Assembly (NCBI RefSeq): GCF_900129265.1
Contig: NZ_FQVG01000021.1
Coordinates: 1-38,517, forward strand
DNA: 38,517 nt
DNA from: Caloramator proteoclasticus DSM 10124
GTDB lineage: Bacteria; Bacillota; Clostridia; Clostridiales; Caloramatoraceae
Direction of reading: 5' to 3'
The notes under the pieces were generated by a model, which saw only the letters and a list, made by a program, of their open reading frames with translations, ran no database searches and was not told the DNA's origin. Positions 25,309 through 35,024 of this stretch are shown piece after piece. The number at the start of each line of letters is the position of its first letter. Position 1 is the first letter of the stretch. Made by a program: the position numbers and the translations under genes.

Positions 25309-25623
25309 ATGGGCCACCACAAAAAACATCATAAACATAAACACCACAATGAAGAATTAAATAATCAACTTGATTTAAATAATGTGGATATGTCTCAAAT
25401 TCAAAACATAATGCAAAACATTGATATGAATCAATTAAGTGCAATGTTATCTAATCTAAACCTACCACAAGGGCAAAGCAATATCAATTTATCACAAAAT
25501 AATCTAACCTATCCACAAAACAACGTAATTGCCGTATTATCTGCTCTTAAACCCTTCCTACCAGAGCATAGGTCAATGATAATTGATAGAATAATTGAGA
25601 GTTTGTCAAACATACCATTTTAG
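25309..25623 (+). CDS. Small His-rich protein
   Basis: 104 residues. The first 14 are dominated by His and Lys (MGHHKKHHKHKHH), which could bind metal. The middle is rich in Asn, Gln and Leu. The C-terminus (AVLSALKPFLPEHRSMIID) resembles short helical tails in clostridial spore-associated proteins, but I cannot assign a family. It lacks a signal or membrane segment and is last in the plus-strand run. GGAAGTGAT lies upstream of the ATG. Confidence 0.7.
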   Translation: MGHHKKHHKHKHHNEELNNQLDLNNVDMSQIQNIMQNIDMNQLSAMLSNLNLPQGQSNINLSQNNLTYPQNNVIAVLSALKPFLPEHRSMIIDRIIESLSNIPF

Positions 25624-25624
25624 A

Positions 25625-25662
25625 AAAAAAGCCTTAAACAAAATTTTGTTTAAGGCTTTTTT
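25625..25662. terminator. Bidirectional terminator between converging genes
   Basis: A near-perfect palindrome of AAAAAAGCCTTAAACAAAA and its complement, A and T runs on both sides. The stop codons of the His-rich gene and of the CPBP protease gene sit at its two ends, so one hairpin serves both. Confidence 0.9.
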
Positions 25663-26391
25663 CTAAAATAGCAATGCAATACCTACATTATTAAGTAACT
25701 TTATCGCTACAAGTACTATTGATGATGTGAAGTTAGTTATAAAGTGGTTTAGAACTGCCGCTTTATATCCATATTTTTCATAAAATATACAATTAACAAC
25801 CCCAAGAGAAAAAGTAGCAATTGAACTTACTAAATTAAAGTGTAATAGCATAAAAAGAGTACTTGAAATAAGTACAGCTATTGTTTTTCCATATTTTCTA
25901 CTAAAATTATGATAAATAATATGTCTAAAAATAAATTCTTCAACATAAGGAGCAAATAAATTTATTACAAACATCAAAAATACCAACTTAATCCAACTTG
26001 AAGTTTGAATCATATCAACAATTGTCTGTTGTTTTGGCTCAATTCCAATCTTTACTAAAAATATTGCAAAAAGTGCAGTAATAAGCATTGTAATAAATTT
26101 AAGAGCAAAACTAAATAAAATTATCTCAAACTTTTTATCCCCTAAGGGTTTTATAAGCTTATTTTCTTCTTTGTTACCCCTTTTTTTCTCCTTCTGTAAA
26201 ATTAAAAGCACTAATACAAAAGGAAAAAGATTTTGTGTAAATAAAGACAATACAACATAAAAAATAAAAATTATAACTACATATTTCTTTTTTGTTCTAT
26301 TTAAAATTTGTCTTCTAAAAACCATCCAAGGTATTAATATTATTATAAAAAAAATAATCAATTCCTTTATTAAATCTAAAAAACTTATCAT
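25663..26391 (-). CDS. CPBP family (CAAX/Abi-type) intramembrane metalloprotease
   Basis: 242 residues with about six membrane segments. The three family motifs are visible: EEFIFRH (EExxxR), FMLLHFN (FxxxH) and LNHFITN (HxxxN), which together form the metal site. Members process or bind membrane peptides, sometimes in bacteriocin self-immunity; no bacteriocin gene is nearby. The ATG at 26391 is chosen because GGGGGAT lies 6 nt upstream; the longer reading has no RBS. Confidence 0.85.
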   Translation of the reverse strand: MISFLDLIKELIIFFIIILIPWMVFRRQILNRTKKKYVVIIFIFYVVLSLFTQNLFPFVLVLLILQKEKKRGNKEENKLIKPLGDKKFEIILFSFALKFITMLITALFAIFLVKIGIEPKQQTIVDMIQTSSWIKLVFLMFVINLFAPYVEEFIFRHIIYHNFSRKYGKTIAVLISSTLFMLLHFNLVSSIATFSLGVVNCIFYEKYGYKAAVLNHFITNFTSSIVLVAIKLLNNVGIALLF

Positions 26392-26437
26392 AGTTTTATC
26401 CCCCAAAACCAATAAATTCATATAAGATTAATTATCT

Positions 26438-26465
26438 AAAAGGTGCTATAATTATAGCACCTTTT
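26438..26465 (-). terminator. Terminator of the lon-engB unit
   Basis: The 28-bp palindrome aaaaggtgctataat and its complement lies just after the engB stop. Confidence 0.75.
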
Positions 26466-26469
26466 AAGT

Positions 26470-27063
26470 TTATTCAGATATACCACATTCATTTTTTATA
26501 ATCTCCCATAATTCATCCTTACCTCTTTTGGTTTCTGATGAAAAGAGTACAAAACTTTCTTCCTCCGTTAATTTAAGAGATTTTTTTATTAGTGGTACCT
26601 GCTTCATTAGCTGATTATTACTTAATTTATCAGATTTTGTAGCTACAACCACTACCTTTTTTCCAGTCTGCCTCATCCACTCAAGCATTAACTTATCATC
26701 CTGCGTAGGTTCGTGCCTTATATCAACAAGCAGAATAACCAATCTCAATTCATCTCTTCCATTTAAATACCCCTCAATCATTGCACCCCATTTTTTCTTC
26801 TCTTCTTTAGAAACTTGGGCATATCCATAACCTGGAAGGTCAACTAAAAATAATGCATCATTTATATTATAAAAGTTAATTGTTCTTGTCTTACCAGGCT
26901 TACTACTGGTTCTTGCTAATGCTTTTCTATTAACAAGTGCATTAATTAGGGAAGACTTCCCAACATTTGACCTTCCTGCAAAGGCAACCTCTGGGTATCC
27001 TTTAGTTGGATATTGAGATTTTAGTGCCGCAACACATTCAATCTCTGCTTTTCTTATTATCAT
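26470..27063 (-). CDS. engB: Ribosome biogenesis GTPase EngB (YsxC/YihA)
   Basis: 197 residues. G1 is GRSNVGKSSL, G3 is DLPGYGYA, G4 is TKSDKLS and G5 is FSSETKRG. It is a small GTPase needed for large ribosomal subunit assembly. It follows lon with 3 nt between them; lon-engB is a conserved pairing in Firmicutes. Confidence 0.95.
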   Translation of the reverse strand: MIIRKAEIECVAALKSQYPTKGYPEVAFAGRSNVGKSSLINALVNRKALARTSSKPGKTRTINFYNINDALFLVDLPGYGYAQVSKEEKKKWGAMIEGYLNGRDELRLVILLVDIRHEPTQDDKLMLEWMRQTGKKVVVVATKSDKLSNNQLMKQVPLIKKSLKLTEEESFVLFSSETKRGKDELWEIIKNECGISE

Positions 27064-27066
27064 AAA

Positions 27067-29376
27067 TTACCTCCTTAGTGCAATTTCCAGCACTTCTTCT
27101 ACTCTTTCAACGAATTTAAATTCAATTTTTTTCTTTATGTTTTCAGGTATCTTTTCTATATCTTTTTTATTATCCATAGGTAAAATAACTGTTCTTATTC
27201 CTGCTCTATAGGCAGCAAGTGCCTTTTCCTTAACCCCTCCTATAGGTAAAACACGTCCTGTTAACGTAATCTCCCCTGTCATTGCGACATCGCTTCTTAC
27301 TGGTGTCTTAGATAGAGCAGATACCATTGCTGTTATCATAGTAACGCCTGCTGATGGTCCATCCTTTGGAACAGCACCCTCTGGTACGTGAATATGTACG
27401 TCCATATTTTTATAAAAATCTTCATCTATATTAAATTGCTTAGCGTTTGCTCTGACAAAGCTATAACCGGCTCTTGCTGATTCCTTCATTACATCGCCTA
27501 ATTTTCCTGTTAGTTCAAGCTTACCAGTACCAGCCATTGGAATTACCTCAACAGGAAGAGTGTCCCCACCATATGCTGTCCAGGCTAATCCCATAACAAC
27601 ACCTATTTGATCCTTCTTGTTCATCTCTTCGTATTTATATCTTGGAGCTCCAAGATATTTTGCTAAGTTTTGCTGAGTTATCTTTATCTTCTTTTCTCCA
27701 TTTTCTAAAATTTCAATAGCTGCTCTTCTGCAGATTGTACCTATTTTTCTCTCAAGGTTTCTGACACCTGATTCTCTTGTATATAGATTAATAACATCCT
27801 TTATTGCCTTGTCACTAAAGCTAATAATATCCTCTTTAATACCATTTTCTTTTACTTGTCTTGGAATTAAATAATCCTTACAAATATGTATTTTTTCTTC
27901 ATCTGTATAACCAGATATTTTAATTACTTCCATTCTATCTAAAAGTGGTCTTGGAATTGTATCTAACGTATTTGCTGTTGTTATAAATAAAACCTTCGAT
28001 AAATCAAATGGAAGTTCTATGTAATGGTCTCTAAAACTATGATTTTGTTCTGCATCTAAAACCTCAAGCAATGCATCTGCTGGATCTCCCTTAAAGTCTG
28101 AACTCATCTTGTCTATCTCATCAAGTAAGAACACAGGATTCTTTGAACCTACCTGCTTCATACCGTTTATTATTCTTCCAGGCATTGCTCCTATATATGT
28201 TCTTCTATGTCCTCTAATTTCAGCCTCATCCCTTACACCACCTAAGGACATCCTAACAAACTTTCGTCCAAGTGAATTTGCGATTGACCTTGCAATAGAT
28301 GTTTTACCTACCCCAGGAGGACCAACTAAACATAATATAGGCCCCTTCATACTCTTATTTAACCTTGTTACTGCAATATATTCAAGTATTCTCTTTTTAA
28401 CATCTTCAAGTCCAAAGTGTTCCTTTTCTAATACTTCCCTAACCTTCTTAATATCTTCTACATCCTTTGTTTCTTTACTCCAAGGTAGGTTTACAACCCA
28501 ATCTAAATAGGTTCTTATAACACCTGTTTCCGGTGATTGTGAGCCTAACTTTTCCATTCTTGATAGTTCATATAATGCCTTATCCTTTGCTTCCTTTGGC
28601 ATTTTTGCTTTATCTATCTTCTTCTTATAGTCCTCTATCTCTGCTTGTATACCATCTCTATCTCCTAATTCCTCTTGAATTGCCTTTAGTTGCTCTCTTA
28701 GATAGTATTCCTTCTGCATCTTATCTATTTTTTTCTTAACCTTTGCACTTATCTTTCTTTCAATTTTTAATATCTCTATCTCTCTTGCTAAAATCTCAAG
28801 AAGCTTAGTTAATCTCTCCTTTGGTTCTATTGCCTCTAAAAGTTCCTGTCTATTTTCCTGTTTTATAATTAAATATGATGTTATAACATCTGAAAGTTTA
28901 CTTGCGTCATCTATATCAATAACTGTTTCTATAACATCTTCAGGAATTGTTGGGTTTAATGATATGTACTCCTCAAACTCATCTAAAACTTGCCTCATAA
29001 GTGCTTCTATTTCAACACTTAAATTTACCTTCTTTTCTTCAAACACAACAGCCTTTGCCTCAAAATAAGGTTCAGTTTGGGTAAATTCTAAAACTTCTGC
29101 TCTATTTATACCTTCAACAAGAACTCTAATATTATCTCCTGGAAGCTTTAGTATTTGTTTTATTTTTGATATTGTTCCAATTTTGTATATATCATCAAAG
29201 TTTGGATCTTCAACCTTTAAATCCCTCTGTGTAACAAGTAAAATTGTTTGATCGTTAACCATAGCCTCTTCTAATGCAGCAATAGACTTTTGTCTTCCTA
29301 CATCAAAATGCAGAACCATATGTGGAAATATAGTCAATCCTCTAAGCGGTATAAGAGGTAATTTAACTTCTGTCAT
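27067..29376 (-). CDS. lon: ATP-dependent protease Lon (LonA type)
   Basis: 769 residues. It has an N-terminal substrate domain ([18 protein letters not shown]), an AAA+ module with Walker [10 protein letters not shown] and Walker [11 protein letters not shown], and a C-terminal protease with catalytic Ser in [10 protein letters not shown] and Lys in [10 protein letters not shown]. It degrades misfolded and regulatory proteins in the cytosol. The ATG at 29376 is chosen because AAAGGAG lies 8 nt upstream; the upstream extension has no such signal. It lies between lonB and engB, the usual Firmicutes order. Confidence 0.97.
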   Translation of the reverse strand: MTEVKLPLIPLRGLTIFPHMVLHFDVGRQKSIAALEEAMVNDQTILLVTQRDLKVEDPNFDDIYKIGTISKIKQILKLPGDNIRVLVEGINRAEVLEFTQTEPYFEAKAVVFEEKKVNLSVEIEALMRQVLDEFEEYISLNPTIPEDVIETVIDIDDASKLSDVITSYLIIKQENRQELLEAIEPKERLTKLLEILAREIEILKIERKISAKVKKKIDKMQKEYYLREQLKAIQEELGDRDGIQAEIEDYKKKIDKAKMPKEAKDKALYELSRMEKLGSQSPETGVIRTYLDWVVNLPWSKETKDVEDIKKVREVLEKEHFGLEDVKKRILEYIAVTRLNKSMKGPILCLVGPPGVGKTSIARSIANSLGRKFVRMSLGGVRDEAEIRGHRRTYIGAMPGRIINGMKQVGSKNPVFLLDEIDKMSSDFKGDPADALLEVLDAEQNHSFRDHYIELPFDLSKVLFITTANTLDTIPRPLLDRMEVIKISGYTDEEKIHICKDYLIPRQVKENGIKEDIISFSDKAIKDVINLYTRESGVRNLERKIGTICRRAAIEILENGEKKIKITQQNLAKYLGAPRYKYEEMNKKDQIGVVMGLAWTAYGGDTLPVEVIPMAGTGKLELTGKLGDVMKESARAGYSFVRANAKQFNIDEDFYKNMDVHIHVPEGAVPKDGPSAGVTMITAMVSALSKTPVRSDVAMTGEITLTGRVLPIGGVKEKALAAYRAGIRTVILPMDNKKDIEKIPENIKKKIEFKFVERVEEVLEIALRR

Positions 29377-29412
29377 ATAATCAACTCCTTTCAAGGCCGT
29401 TTCAATTAATAT

Positions 29413-29442
29413 ATTATAACCTATAACATACAATTTTTTCAA
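29413..29442 (-). promoter_or_regulatory. Promoter of lon
   Basis: On the minus strand, TTGAAA (29437-29442) and TATAAT (29413-29418) are 18 nt apart. It gives lon its own start downstream of the lonB terminator. No CIRCE or CtsR box was recognised. Confidence 0.65.
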
Positions 29443-29464
29443 CTTTTCTTTTACTCTACAAAAT

Positions 29465-29494
29465 TAAAGGTATGCTAGTATATGCATACCTTTA
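29465..29494 (-). terminator. Terminator of lonB
   Basis: taaaggtatgc (29465-29475) pairs with gcataccttta (29484-29494) over an 8-nt loop, with a T-rich tail on the minus strand. Confidence 0.75.
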
Positions 29495-29505
29495 TATTAT
29501 TATTT

Positions 29506-31185
29506 TTATAAATTACTAGCTGTCAATATACCTATATCAGATATTTCTTTATCGATAATAACTCGTTTGTTTTCATATATTATTGCATTTTCTATAACTT
29601 CTCTTATATGCTCAACTGGAACTATCTCTATATCATATTCTTTAAAACTGTCCTGATAATTGTCCTTTGGTATTAATACCTTTTTTACGCCTGCTCTCTT
29701 TGCTGCTTCAATTTTTGCAAGTATACCTCCAACTGGCTTTACAAGCCCTCTTATTGAAATTTCGCCTGTCATTGCCACTTCGTTATTAATTGGCAATTTA
29801 GTAATTGCACTATATATTGCTGTTGTTATTGTAACTCCTGCTGAAGGTCCATCTACCGGCATTCCACCTGGAAAATTAACGTGAATATCATATTGACGCG
29901 TATCAATATTAAAACATTTTCTTAAAACAGTCAATACATTTTCAACTGAACCCTTAGATGTGCTTTTTCTCTTATATTTTTTGCCGTAGGATCCTGTCTC
30001 CTCCTCATCTATTATTCCATTTACAATAAGTTTTCCACATAGTCCCTCCTGTTTTATGGCAACTGCCTCTACCTCAAGAAGTGTACCCATATTAGGTCCA
30101 TAAACTGCAAGACCATTAGCAAGGCCTATTTGTGCCTCAACCTCTATTTTTTTATCTGGTCTTGGTGAATAATTCCCGCTTTCGATTACCCATTCAACAT
30201 CCTGAGCAGTAATGTCTTTTCTCTTTTCATTGATTGCTATTCCACCTGCAATTTGAATTATATTAACCGCCTCTCTTCCATTTGTAGCATACTTACTTAC
30301 AAGTTTTGCAGCATCCTTTGATATTTCAAATCCACCTTTTTTTGCTGCGTTGATTGATATTTTTTCAATTTCATCCTGTGTTAGAGCTCTAAAGAATATT
30401 TCGACACAACGTGAACGAATTGCTGGAGGGATATCCTCTGGGTTTTTAGTAGTAGCTCCAACAAGTCTAAAATCTGCTGGAAGTCCGTTTTCGAATATGT
30501 CTCGTATATGCACAGGTATGTTGGGGTCTTCTGATGAATAATAAACACTTTCAAGATATACCTTTCTATCCTCTAAAACCTTTAAAAGTTTGTTCATTTG
30601 TACAGGGTGAAGCTCTCCTATTTCATCTAAAAACAAAATACCACCGTGTGCCTTAGTAACTGCACCAGGCTTTGGTTGAGGAATACCTGCAACGCCAAGA
30701 GGTCCTGCTCCTTGATATATTGGATCGTGAACAGAACCAATTAATGGATCTGCTATACCTCTATCATCAAATCTTACTGTTGTTGCATCTACCTCAACAA
30801 ATTTTGCATCCTGCTTGAAGGGAGATAGAGGGTTCTTTTTTGCTTCCTCAAGCACAAGCCTTGCTGCTGCTGTCTTTCCTACTCCTGGAGGACCATATAT
30901 TATAACGTGTTGTGGATTTGGGCCACAAAGTGCTGCCTTAAGTGCCTTTATTCCTCTATCTTGACCTACAATATCCTCAAAGGTTGTTGGCCTTGTTTTC
31001 TCAGAAAGTGGCTCTGTTAAGCTCGTTGTTCTCATTTTATAGAGCTTTTCGAGTTCCTTTTTACTCTCCTTCTCGATATATATTTTGCTGCTCTGTTGAT
31101 TTTTTAGAGCGTTATAAAAATAGAGTCCTATTATAGCTGTAAAAATTAAATTAACAATAACCAGCAGCTGTGAAGCGTATGCCAT
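29506..31185 (-). CDS. lonB: ATP-dependent protease LonB
   Basis: 559 residues. It has an N-terminal membrane anchor (about 5-27), an AAA+ module with Walker [12 protein letters not shown] and GGILFLDEIGELHP, and a Lon-type protease domain with catalytic Ser in [11 protein letters not shown] and Lys in GGILAKIEAAKRAG. It lacks the large LonA N-terminal domain. In Bacillus, LonB acts in the forespore, so its presence fits a spore former. It lies between clpX and lon, as in relatives. GGAGGGG precedes the ATG. Confidence 0.93.
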   Translation of the reverse strand: MAYASQLLVIVNLIFTAIIGLYFYNALKNQQSSKIYIEKESKKELEKLYKMRTTSLTEPLSEKTRPTTFEDIVGQDRGIKALKAALCGPNPQHVIIYGPPGVGKTAAARLVLEEAKKNPLSPFKQDAKFVEVDATTVRFDDRGIADPLIGSVHDPIYQGAGPLGVAGIPQPKPGAVTKAHGGILFLDEIGELHPVQMNKLLKVLEDRKVYLESVYYSSEDPNIPVHIRDIFENGLPADFRLVGATTKNPEDIPPAIRSRCVEIFFRALTQDEIEKISINAAKKGGFEISKDAAKLVSKYATNGREAVNIIQIAGGIAINEKRKDITAQDVEWVIESGNYSPRPDKKIEVEAQIGLANGLAVYGPNMGTLLEVEAVAIKQEGLCGKLIVNGIIDEEETGSYGKKYKRKSTSKGSVENVLTVLRKCFNIDTRQYDIHVNFPGGMPVDGPSAGVTITTAIYSAITKLPINNEVAMTGEISIRGLVKPVGGILAKIEAAKRAGVKKVLIPKDNYQDSFKEYDIEIVPVEHIREVIENAIIYENKRVIIDKEISDIGILTASNL

Positions 31186-31239
31186 ATTATCCCCTCCTTT
31201 GTTTAAATATAGTATGTGTTTATAATTTCTTTTTATTCA

Positions 31240-31272
31240 AAAAAAAGAAAAGTGGCTAAAATTAGCCACTTT
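31240..31272 (-). terminator. Terminator of clpX
   Basis: aaagtggcta (31249-31258) pairs with tagccacttt (31263-31272) over a 4-nt loop, with TTCTTTTTTTT after it on the minus strand. The hairpin reaches into the clpX stop codon. Confidence 0.88.
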
Positions 31273-32566
31273 AAGAAACTATCTCATTTTTTAATTTATT
31301 TTTTTTAGAAGCAGTTTTTTTTACCTTTTTTAAATTTTCTCCAACTATTAAAGTAGGTGGTTGCTTCTTTTCAATCGTGTCAAGAGTAACTATACACTTT
31401 GCAACATCATCCCTTGAAGGAATGTCAAACATTATATCTAACATAATTTCCTCTATTATAGCTCTTAATCCTCTTGCACCTGTTTTTCTCTTTATAGCTT
31501 CATCTGCTATCTTATAAAGAGCCTCTTTTTCAAACTCAAGCTCAACACCATCTAATTCTAAAAGCTTTTGATATTGCTTTATTAGAGCATTCTTTGGTTC
31601 TGTTAGTATTCTAATTAACGCTTCCTTATCAAGTTGATCTAATGTAACCACAATAGGTACTCTACCAACAAACTCTGGTATCATACCAAACTTTAATAGA
31701 TCCTCAGGAAGAATATTCTTAAGAAGTTCTCCTACATTCTTTTCCTGCTTGCTTTTTATTTCTGCACCAAATCCCATTGAATTAGTGTGAAGTCTCTTTT
31801 CGATAATCTTTTCTATTCCGTCAAATGCACCGCCACAGATGAATAATATGTTAGTAGTATCTATCTGTAGAAATTCTTGGTGAGGATGTTTTCTTCCTCC
31901 CTGTGGTGGAACGTTTGCAACTGTTCCTTCTAATATTTTAAGTAGTGCCTGTTGTACTCCTTCACCAGATACATCCCTTGTTATTGAAGGATTATCAGAC
32001 TTTCTTGCAATTTTATCTATTTCATCTATATAGATGATACCCTTTTCAGCTCTTTCTATATCATAGTCTGCATTTTGTATTAGCTTTAAAAGTATATTTT
32101 CAACGTCTTCGCCAACATATCCTGCTTCTGTTAAAGTTGTAGCATCTGCTATTGCAAATGGTACATTTAAAAGCTTTGCAAGTGTTTGAGCAAGAAGTGT
32201 TTTACCTGAACCTGTTGGCCCTAATAAAAGTATGTTGCTCTTTTGAAGCTCAATGTCTTTGTTTTTTATCTTAGGCATATTTATTCTTTTGTAGTGATTA
32301 TACACAGCAACCGATAAAGCTTTTTTTGCTTCTTCTTGACCTATAACATATTGGTCAAGGTATTCCTTTATCTCCCTTGGTTTTGGTAGGTCTGTGTATT
32401 CAACCTCCTGCTCTTCAAATAACTCTTCTTCTATTATTTCTGAGCAGAGATCTATACATTCATCACAAATATAAACTCCTGGACCTGCTATTAACCTTTT
32501 TACCTGTTCCTGTGTTTTACCACAAAAGGAACATTTAAGTTGTTTCTTGTCATCTATTTTTGGCAT
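31271..32566 (-). CDS. clpX: ClpX, ATPase subunit of ClpXP
   Basis: 431 residues. The N-terminal zinc-binding domain has Cys12, Cys15, Cys34 and Cys37, followed by the AAA+ core with [10 protein letters not shown] (Walker A) and [10 protein letters not shown] (Walker B). The RKTGARGLR sensor-2 block is typical. It unfolds tagged substrates and feeds them to ClpP. The start at 32566 gives the normal N-terminus MPKIDDKKQ and has GAGGTG upstream. It follows clpP closely. Confidence 0.97.
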   Translation of the reverse strand: MPKIDDKKQLKCSFCGKTQEQVKRLIAGPGVYICDECIDLCSEIIEEELFEEQEVEYTDLPKPREIKEYLDQYVIGQEEAKKALSVAVYNHYKRINMPKIKNKDIELQKSNILLLGPTGSGKTLLAQTLAKLLNVPFAIADATTLTEAGYVGEDVENILLKLIQNADYDIERAEKGIIYIDEIDKIARKSDNPSITRDVSGEGVQQALLKILEGTVANVPPQGGRKHPHQEFLQIDTTNILFICGGAFDGIEKIIEKRLHTNSMGFGAEIKSKQEKNVGELLKNILPEDLLKFGMIPEFVGRVPIVVTLDQLDKEALIRILTEPKNALIKQYQKLLELDGVELEFEKEALYKIADEAIKRKTGARGLRAIIEEIMLDIMFDIPSRDDVAKCIVTLDTIEKKQPPTLIVGENLKKVKKTASKKNKLKNEIVS

Positions 32567-32580
32567 TGTTACACCTCGCA

Positions 32581-33168
32581 TTACTTACTCTTCTTAATAA
32601 TTACATCATCTATAATGCCATATGCCTTTGCTTCCTCTGCTGTCATAAAATAATCTCTTTCTGTATCTTGTTCTATCTTTTCAATAGGTTGCCCTGTTCT
32701 TTGGCTTAAAATTTCATTTAATCTCTTCTTTATTCTTAAGATATGTTCTGCGTGAATTTTAATATCTGTTGCCTGGCCACGTGCACCACCAAGTGGTTGA
32801 TGTATCATAATTTCACTGTTTGGAAGTGCAAATCTCTTTCCCTTTGCACCTGCTGCAAGTAGGAATGCACCCATTGATGCTGCCATACCAACACATATAG
32901 TTGAAACATCTGGTTTTATATACTGCATTGTATCATAAATAGCCATACCTGATGTTATTTGGCCACCAGGACTGTTTATGTACAAGTATATATCCTTATC
33001 TGGATCCTCAGCCTCTAAAAATAGTAGTTGTGCAACAACTAAACTTGCAGTTTGATCATTTATTTCATCAGATAAGAAGATAATTCTTTCTTTTAAAAGC
33101 CTTGAATAAATATCGTATGATCTTTCACCCCTACTGGTTTGTTCAACAACAATTGGTACCAAACTCAT
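32581..33168 (-). CDS. clpP: ClpP protease subunit
   Basis: 195 residues from the second of two close ATG codons, with GGAGG 8 nt before it. With this start the triad is at Ser98 (GMAASMGAF), His123 (IMIHQPLGG) and Asp172 (ERDYF), matching usual ClpP numbering, which supports the choice. It forms the two-ring proteolytic chamber used by ClpX. Order tig-clpP-clpX is conserved. Confidence 0.97.
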   Translation of the reverse strand: MSLVPIVVEQTSRGERSYDIYSRLLKERIIFLSDEINDQTASLVVAQLLFLEAEDPDKDIYLYINSPGGQITSGMAIYDTMQYIKPDVSTICVGMAASMGAFLLAAGAKGKRFALPNSEIMIHQPLGGARGQATDIKIHAEHILRIKKRLNEILSQRTGQPIEKIEQDTERDYFMTAEEAKAYGIIDDVIIKKSK

Positions 33169-33189
33169 ATTCATAACCTCCTTTTAATG

Positions 33190-33211
33190 AAGGCTAGCGT
33201 ATGCTAGCCTT
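33190..33211. promoter_or_regulatory. Hairpin between tig and clpP
   Basis: aaggctagc pairs with gctagcctt over a 4-nt loop. The T run is weak on the minus strand, so partial termination or mRNA processing is more likely than full termination. Confidence 0.5.
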
Positions 33212-33218
33212 TTATATA

Positions 33219-34511
33219 TTATTCTGTAACTTTACTATTGTTAACAAGAAACTCAACAACTTTGTTGTTAACTATTTCTTCTTCAATCATATATCTTTCA
33301 GTCATTAAAATTGCTTGTTTCATCTTTTCAACGTCATCCTTTGAGTACATCTTAGCTATTTCTTCTGCTCTATTTTCAACCTCTTCATCTGTAGCAGTTA
33401 TGTTTTCTGCCTTTGCTATAGCTTCTACGACAAGATTTATTTTTACTCTCTTCTTTGCTACTTCCTTGAAGTCATTTCTTAATGCTTCCATTGTAATTCC
33501 AAGCATTTCTACATAACTGTTAATATCCATTCCTTGATATCTTAATCTATAATCTAAATCCTTTATCATATAGTCTATTTCGTGTTCTACCATAACTTCT
33601 GGTATTTCAACTTCACAAGTATCTACTGCCTTAGTTAAAACTTCTTCTTCTAAATCTCTCTTTGCTCTTTCTTCGTTTTCCTTTTGTAGTTTAGCCTTTA
33701 TATCATTCTTTAATTCATCAAGTGTATTAAATTCAGAAACTTCACTTGCAAAATCATCATCAAGTTCTGGAAGTTGCTTTACCTTTATTTCCTTTATAGT
33801 AACCTTAAATAGTGCTGGTTTTCCCTTTAGTTCTTCAGCGTGGTAGTCTTCTGGGAATGTAACATTTACATCAACTGTTTCTCCAACCTTTGCACCAACA
33901 AGTTGGTCTTCAAAGCCTAGAATAAATGTTCCTGAACCTATTGTTAAATTGTAGTTATCAGCCTTTCCTCCTGGGAATGCAACACCATCTACAAATCCTT
34001 CAAAGTCGATAACTGCTATATCTCCATTTTCAACAGTTCCTTCTTCCTTTGTTATTAGTCTTGCATTTCTTTCTCTTAAAGCATTTAGTTCAGCATCTAT
34101 ATCAGCATCTGTTACAGGATATTCAATTTTCTTAACTTCTATTCCTTTATAATCTCCAAGTTTAACTTCTGGCTTTACAACAACTTCTGCTGTATATACA
34201 AAGTCTTCTCCTTTACCAATTTTTACAACATCTATTTCTGGTCTATCTACAGGTTCAATGTTATTTTCCTTTATTGCTACTGGATAAGTTTCGTCTAATA
34301 TGTAATTGATTGCATCTTCATAAAAAACACCTTCTCCATAGTACTTTTCTATAACTGCCTTTGGAGCCTTTCCTTTTCTAAATCCTGGTATATTGAATTT
34401 TGATGCATTCTTTCTGTATGACTTCTCTACTGCTTCATTAAATTTTTCACTTGAAACTGTTATTTCAAGCTTAACCTTATTATTTTCTAATCTTTCTACC
34501 TTTGTATTCAT
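33219..34511 (-). CDS. tig: Trigger factor
   Basis: 430 residues. The N-terminal ribosome-binding domain has FRKGKAPKAV (about 43-52, the GFRxGKxP signature). A central FKBP-type peptidyl-prolyl isomerase domain (about 150-240) has VIDFEGFVDG and FILGFEDQLVG. The helical C-terminal domain follows. It is the ribosome-bound chaperone. A GGAGGAAG RBS precedes the ATG. It heads the tig-clpP-clpX block. Confidence 0.96.
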   Translation of the reverse strand: MNTKVERLENNKVKLEITVSSEKFNEAVEKSYRKNASKFNIPGFRKGKAPKAVIEKYYGEGVFYEDAINYILDETYPVAIKENNIEPVDRPEIDVVKIGKGEDFVYTAEVVVKPEVKLGDYKGIEVKKIEYPVTDADIDAELNALRERNARLITKEEGTVENGDIAVIDFEGFVDGVAFPGGKADNYNLTIGSGTFILGFEDQLVGAKVGETVDVNVTFPEDYHAEELKGKPALFKVTIKEIKVKQLPELDDDFASEVSEFNTLDELKNDIKAKLQKENEERAKRDLEEEVLTKAVDTCEVEIPEVMVEHEIDYMIKDLDYRLRYQGMDINSYVEMLGITMEALRNDFKEVAKKRVKINLVVEAIAKAENITATDEEVENRAEEIAKMYSKDDVEKMKQAILMTERYMIEEEIVNNKVVEFLVNNSKVTE

Positions 34512-34567
34512 TTTACTTCCTCCTATTCAACTTTTTGTTCTTCCTGTTGCTATATATAAACAGCCTT

Positions 34568-34617
34568 TTATTACAGTTTAACATTGTAATAATAACACAA
34601 TTAAAAAATAAGTTCAA
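34568..34617 (-). promoter_or_regulatory. Promoter of tig with an overlapping inverted repeat
   Basis: On the minus strand, TTGAAC (34612-34617) and TATTAT (34589-34594) are 17 nt apart. TTATTACA (34568-34575) and TGTAATAA (34585-34592) form a perfect 8-bp inverted repeat with a 9-nt spacer across the -10 box and the start site, so a repressor site is possible. Confidence 0.5.
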
Positions 34618-34622
34618 TAGTA

Positions 34623-34949
34623 TCACAGAATTATTTGACCTTTAGAAACCCTCGCAATAACTTTATCCTTTGGTAATTTTACATTTTCTTCACTTAATAC
34701 CTCTTCCTCTGCACTATTTAAAAGGTTCTCGTCATAATATTTAGAGGCATTGAACACTCTAAACCCTATACATTTTCCATTTTTATCAACTATATCAACC
34801 ATATCAAGTATCAAGGATGCTGCTTCATCGAAGTCGAAATCTCTTTTAATCTCACTAGTATCTTCTGAGTAGGAGGCACAAACTTCTGAATCCTCCATTT
34901 CAAAGTATAAACTAACTATGTCGTGCATTCTGTCATAATAAACCTTCAA
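34623..34949 (-). CDS. DUF2283-like small protein
   Basis: 108 residues from a TTG at 34949, which has GGGTGAT 5 nt upstream. A longer reading from a GTG at 34961 is possible but would include that RBS. The start KVYYDRMHDIVSLYFEM fits the DUF2283 pattern of a short beta-rich protein with a YD...D..Y motif, and acidic patches dominate the centre. Function unknown. It lies directly upstream of the tig promoter and reads the same way. Confidence 0.65.
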   Translation of the reverse strand: MKVYYDRMHDIVSLYFEMEDSEVCASYSEDTSEIKRDFDFDEAASLILDMVDIVDKNGKCIGFRVFNASKYYDENLLNSAEEEVLSEENVKLPKDKVIARVSKGQIIL

Positions 34950-35024
34950 AATATCACCCACAATACAAAATATATTATCCCTTTACATTATATCCCATAA
35001 TACATAAAAATTAAACAATTTAAT

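Noticed and set aside
29377-29442. CtsR or CIRCE heat-shock box upstream of lon
   Set aside because: No match to either consensus was found; only a sigma-A-type promoter is visible.
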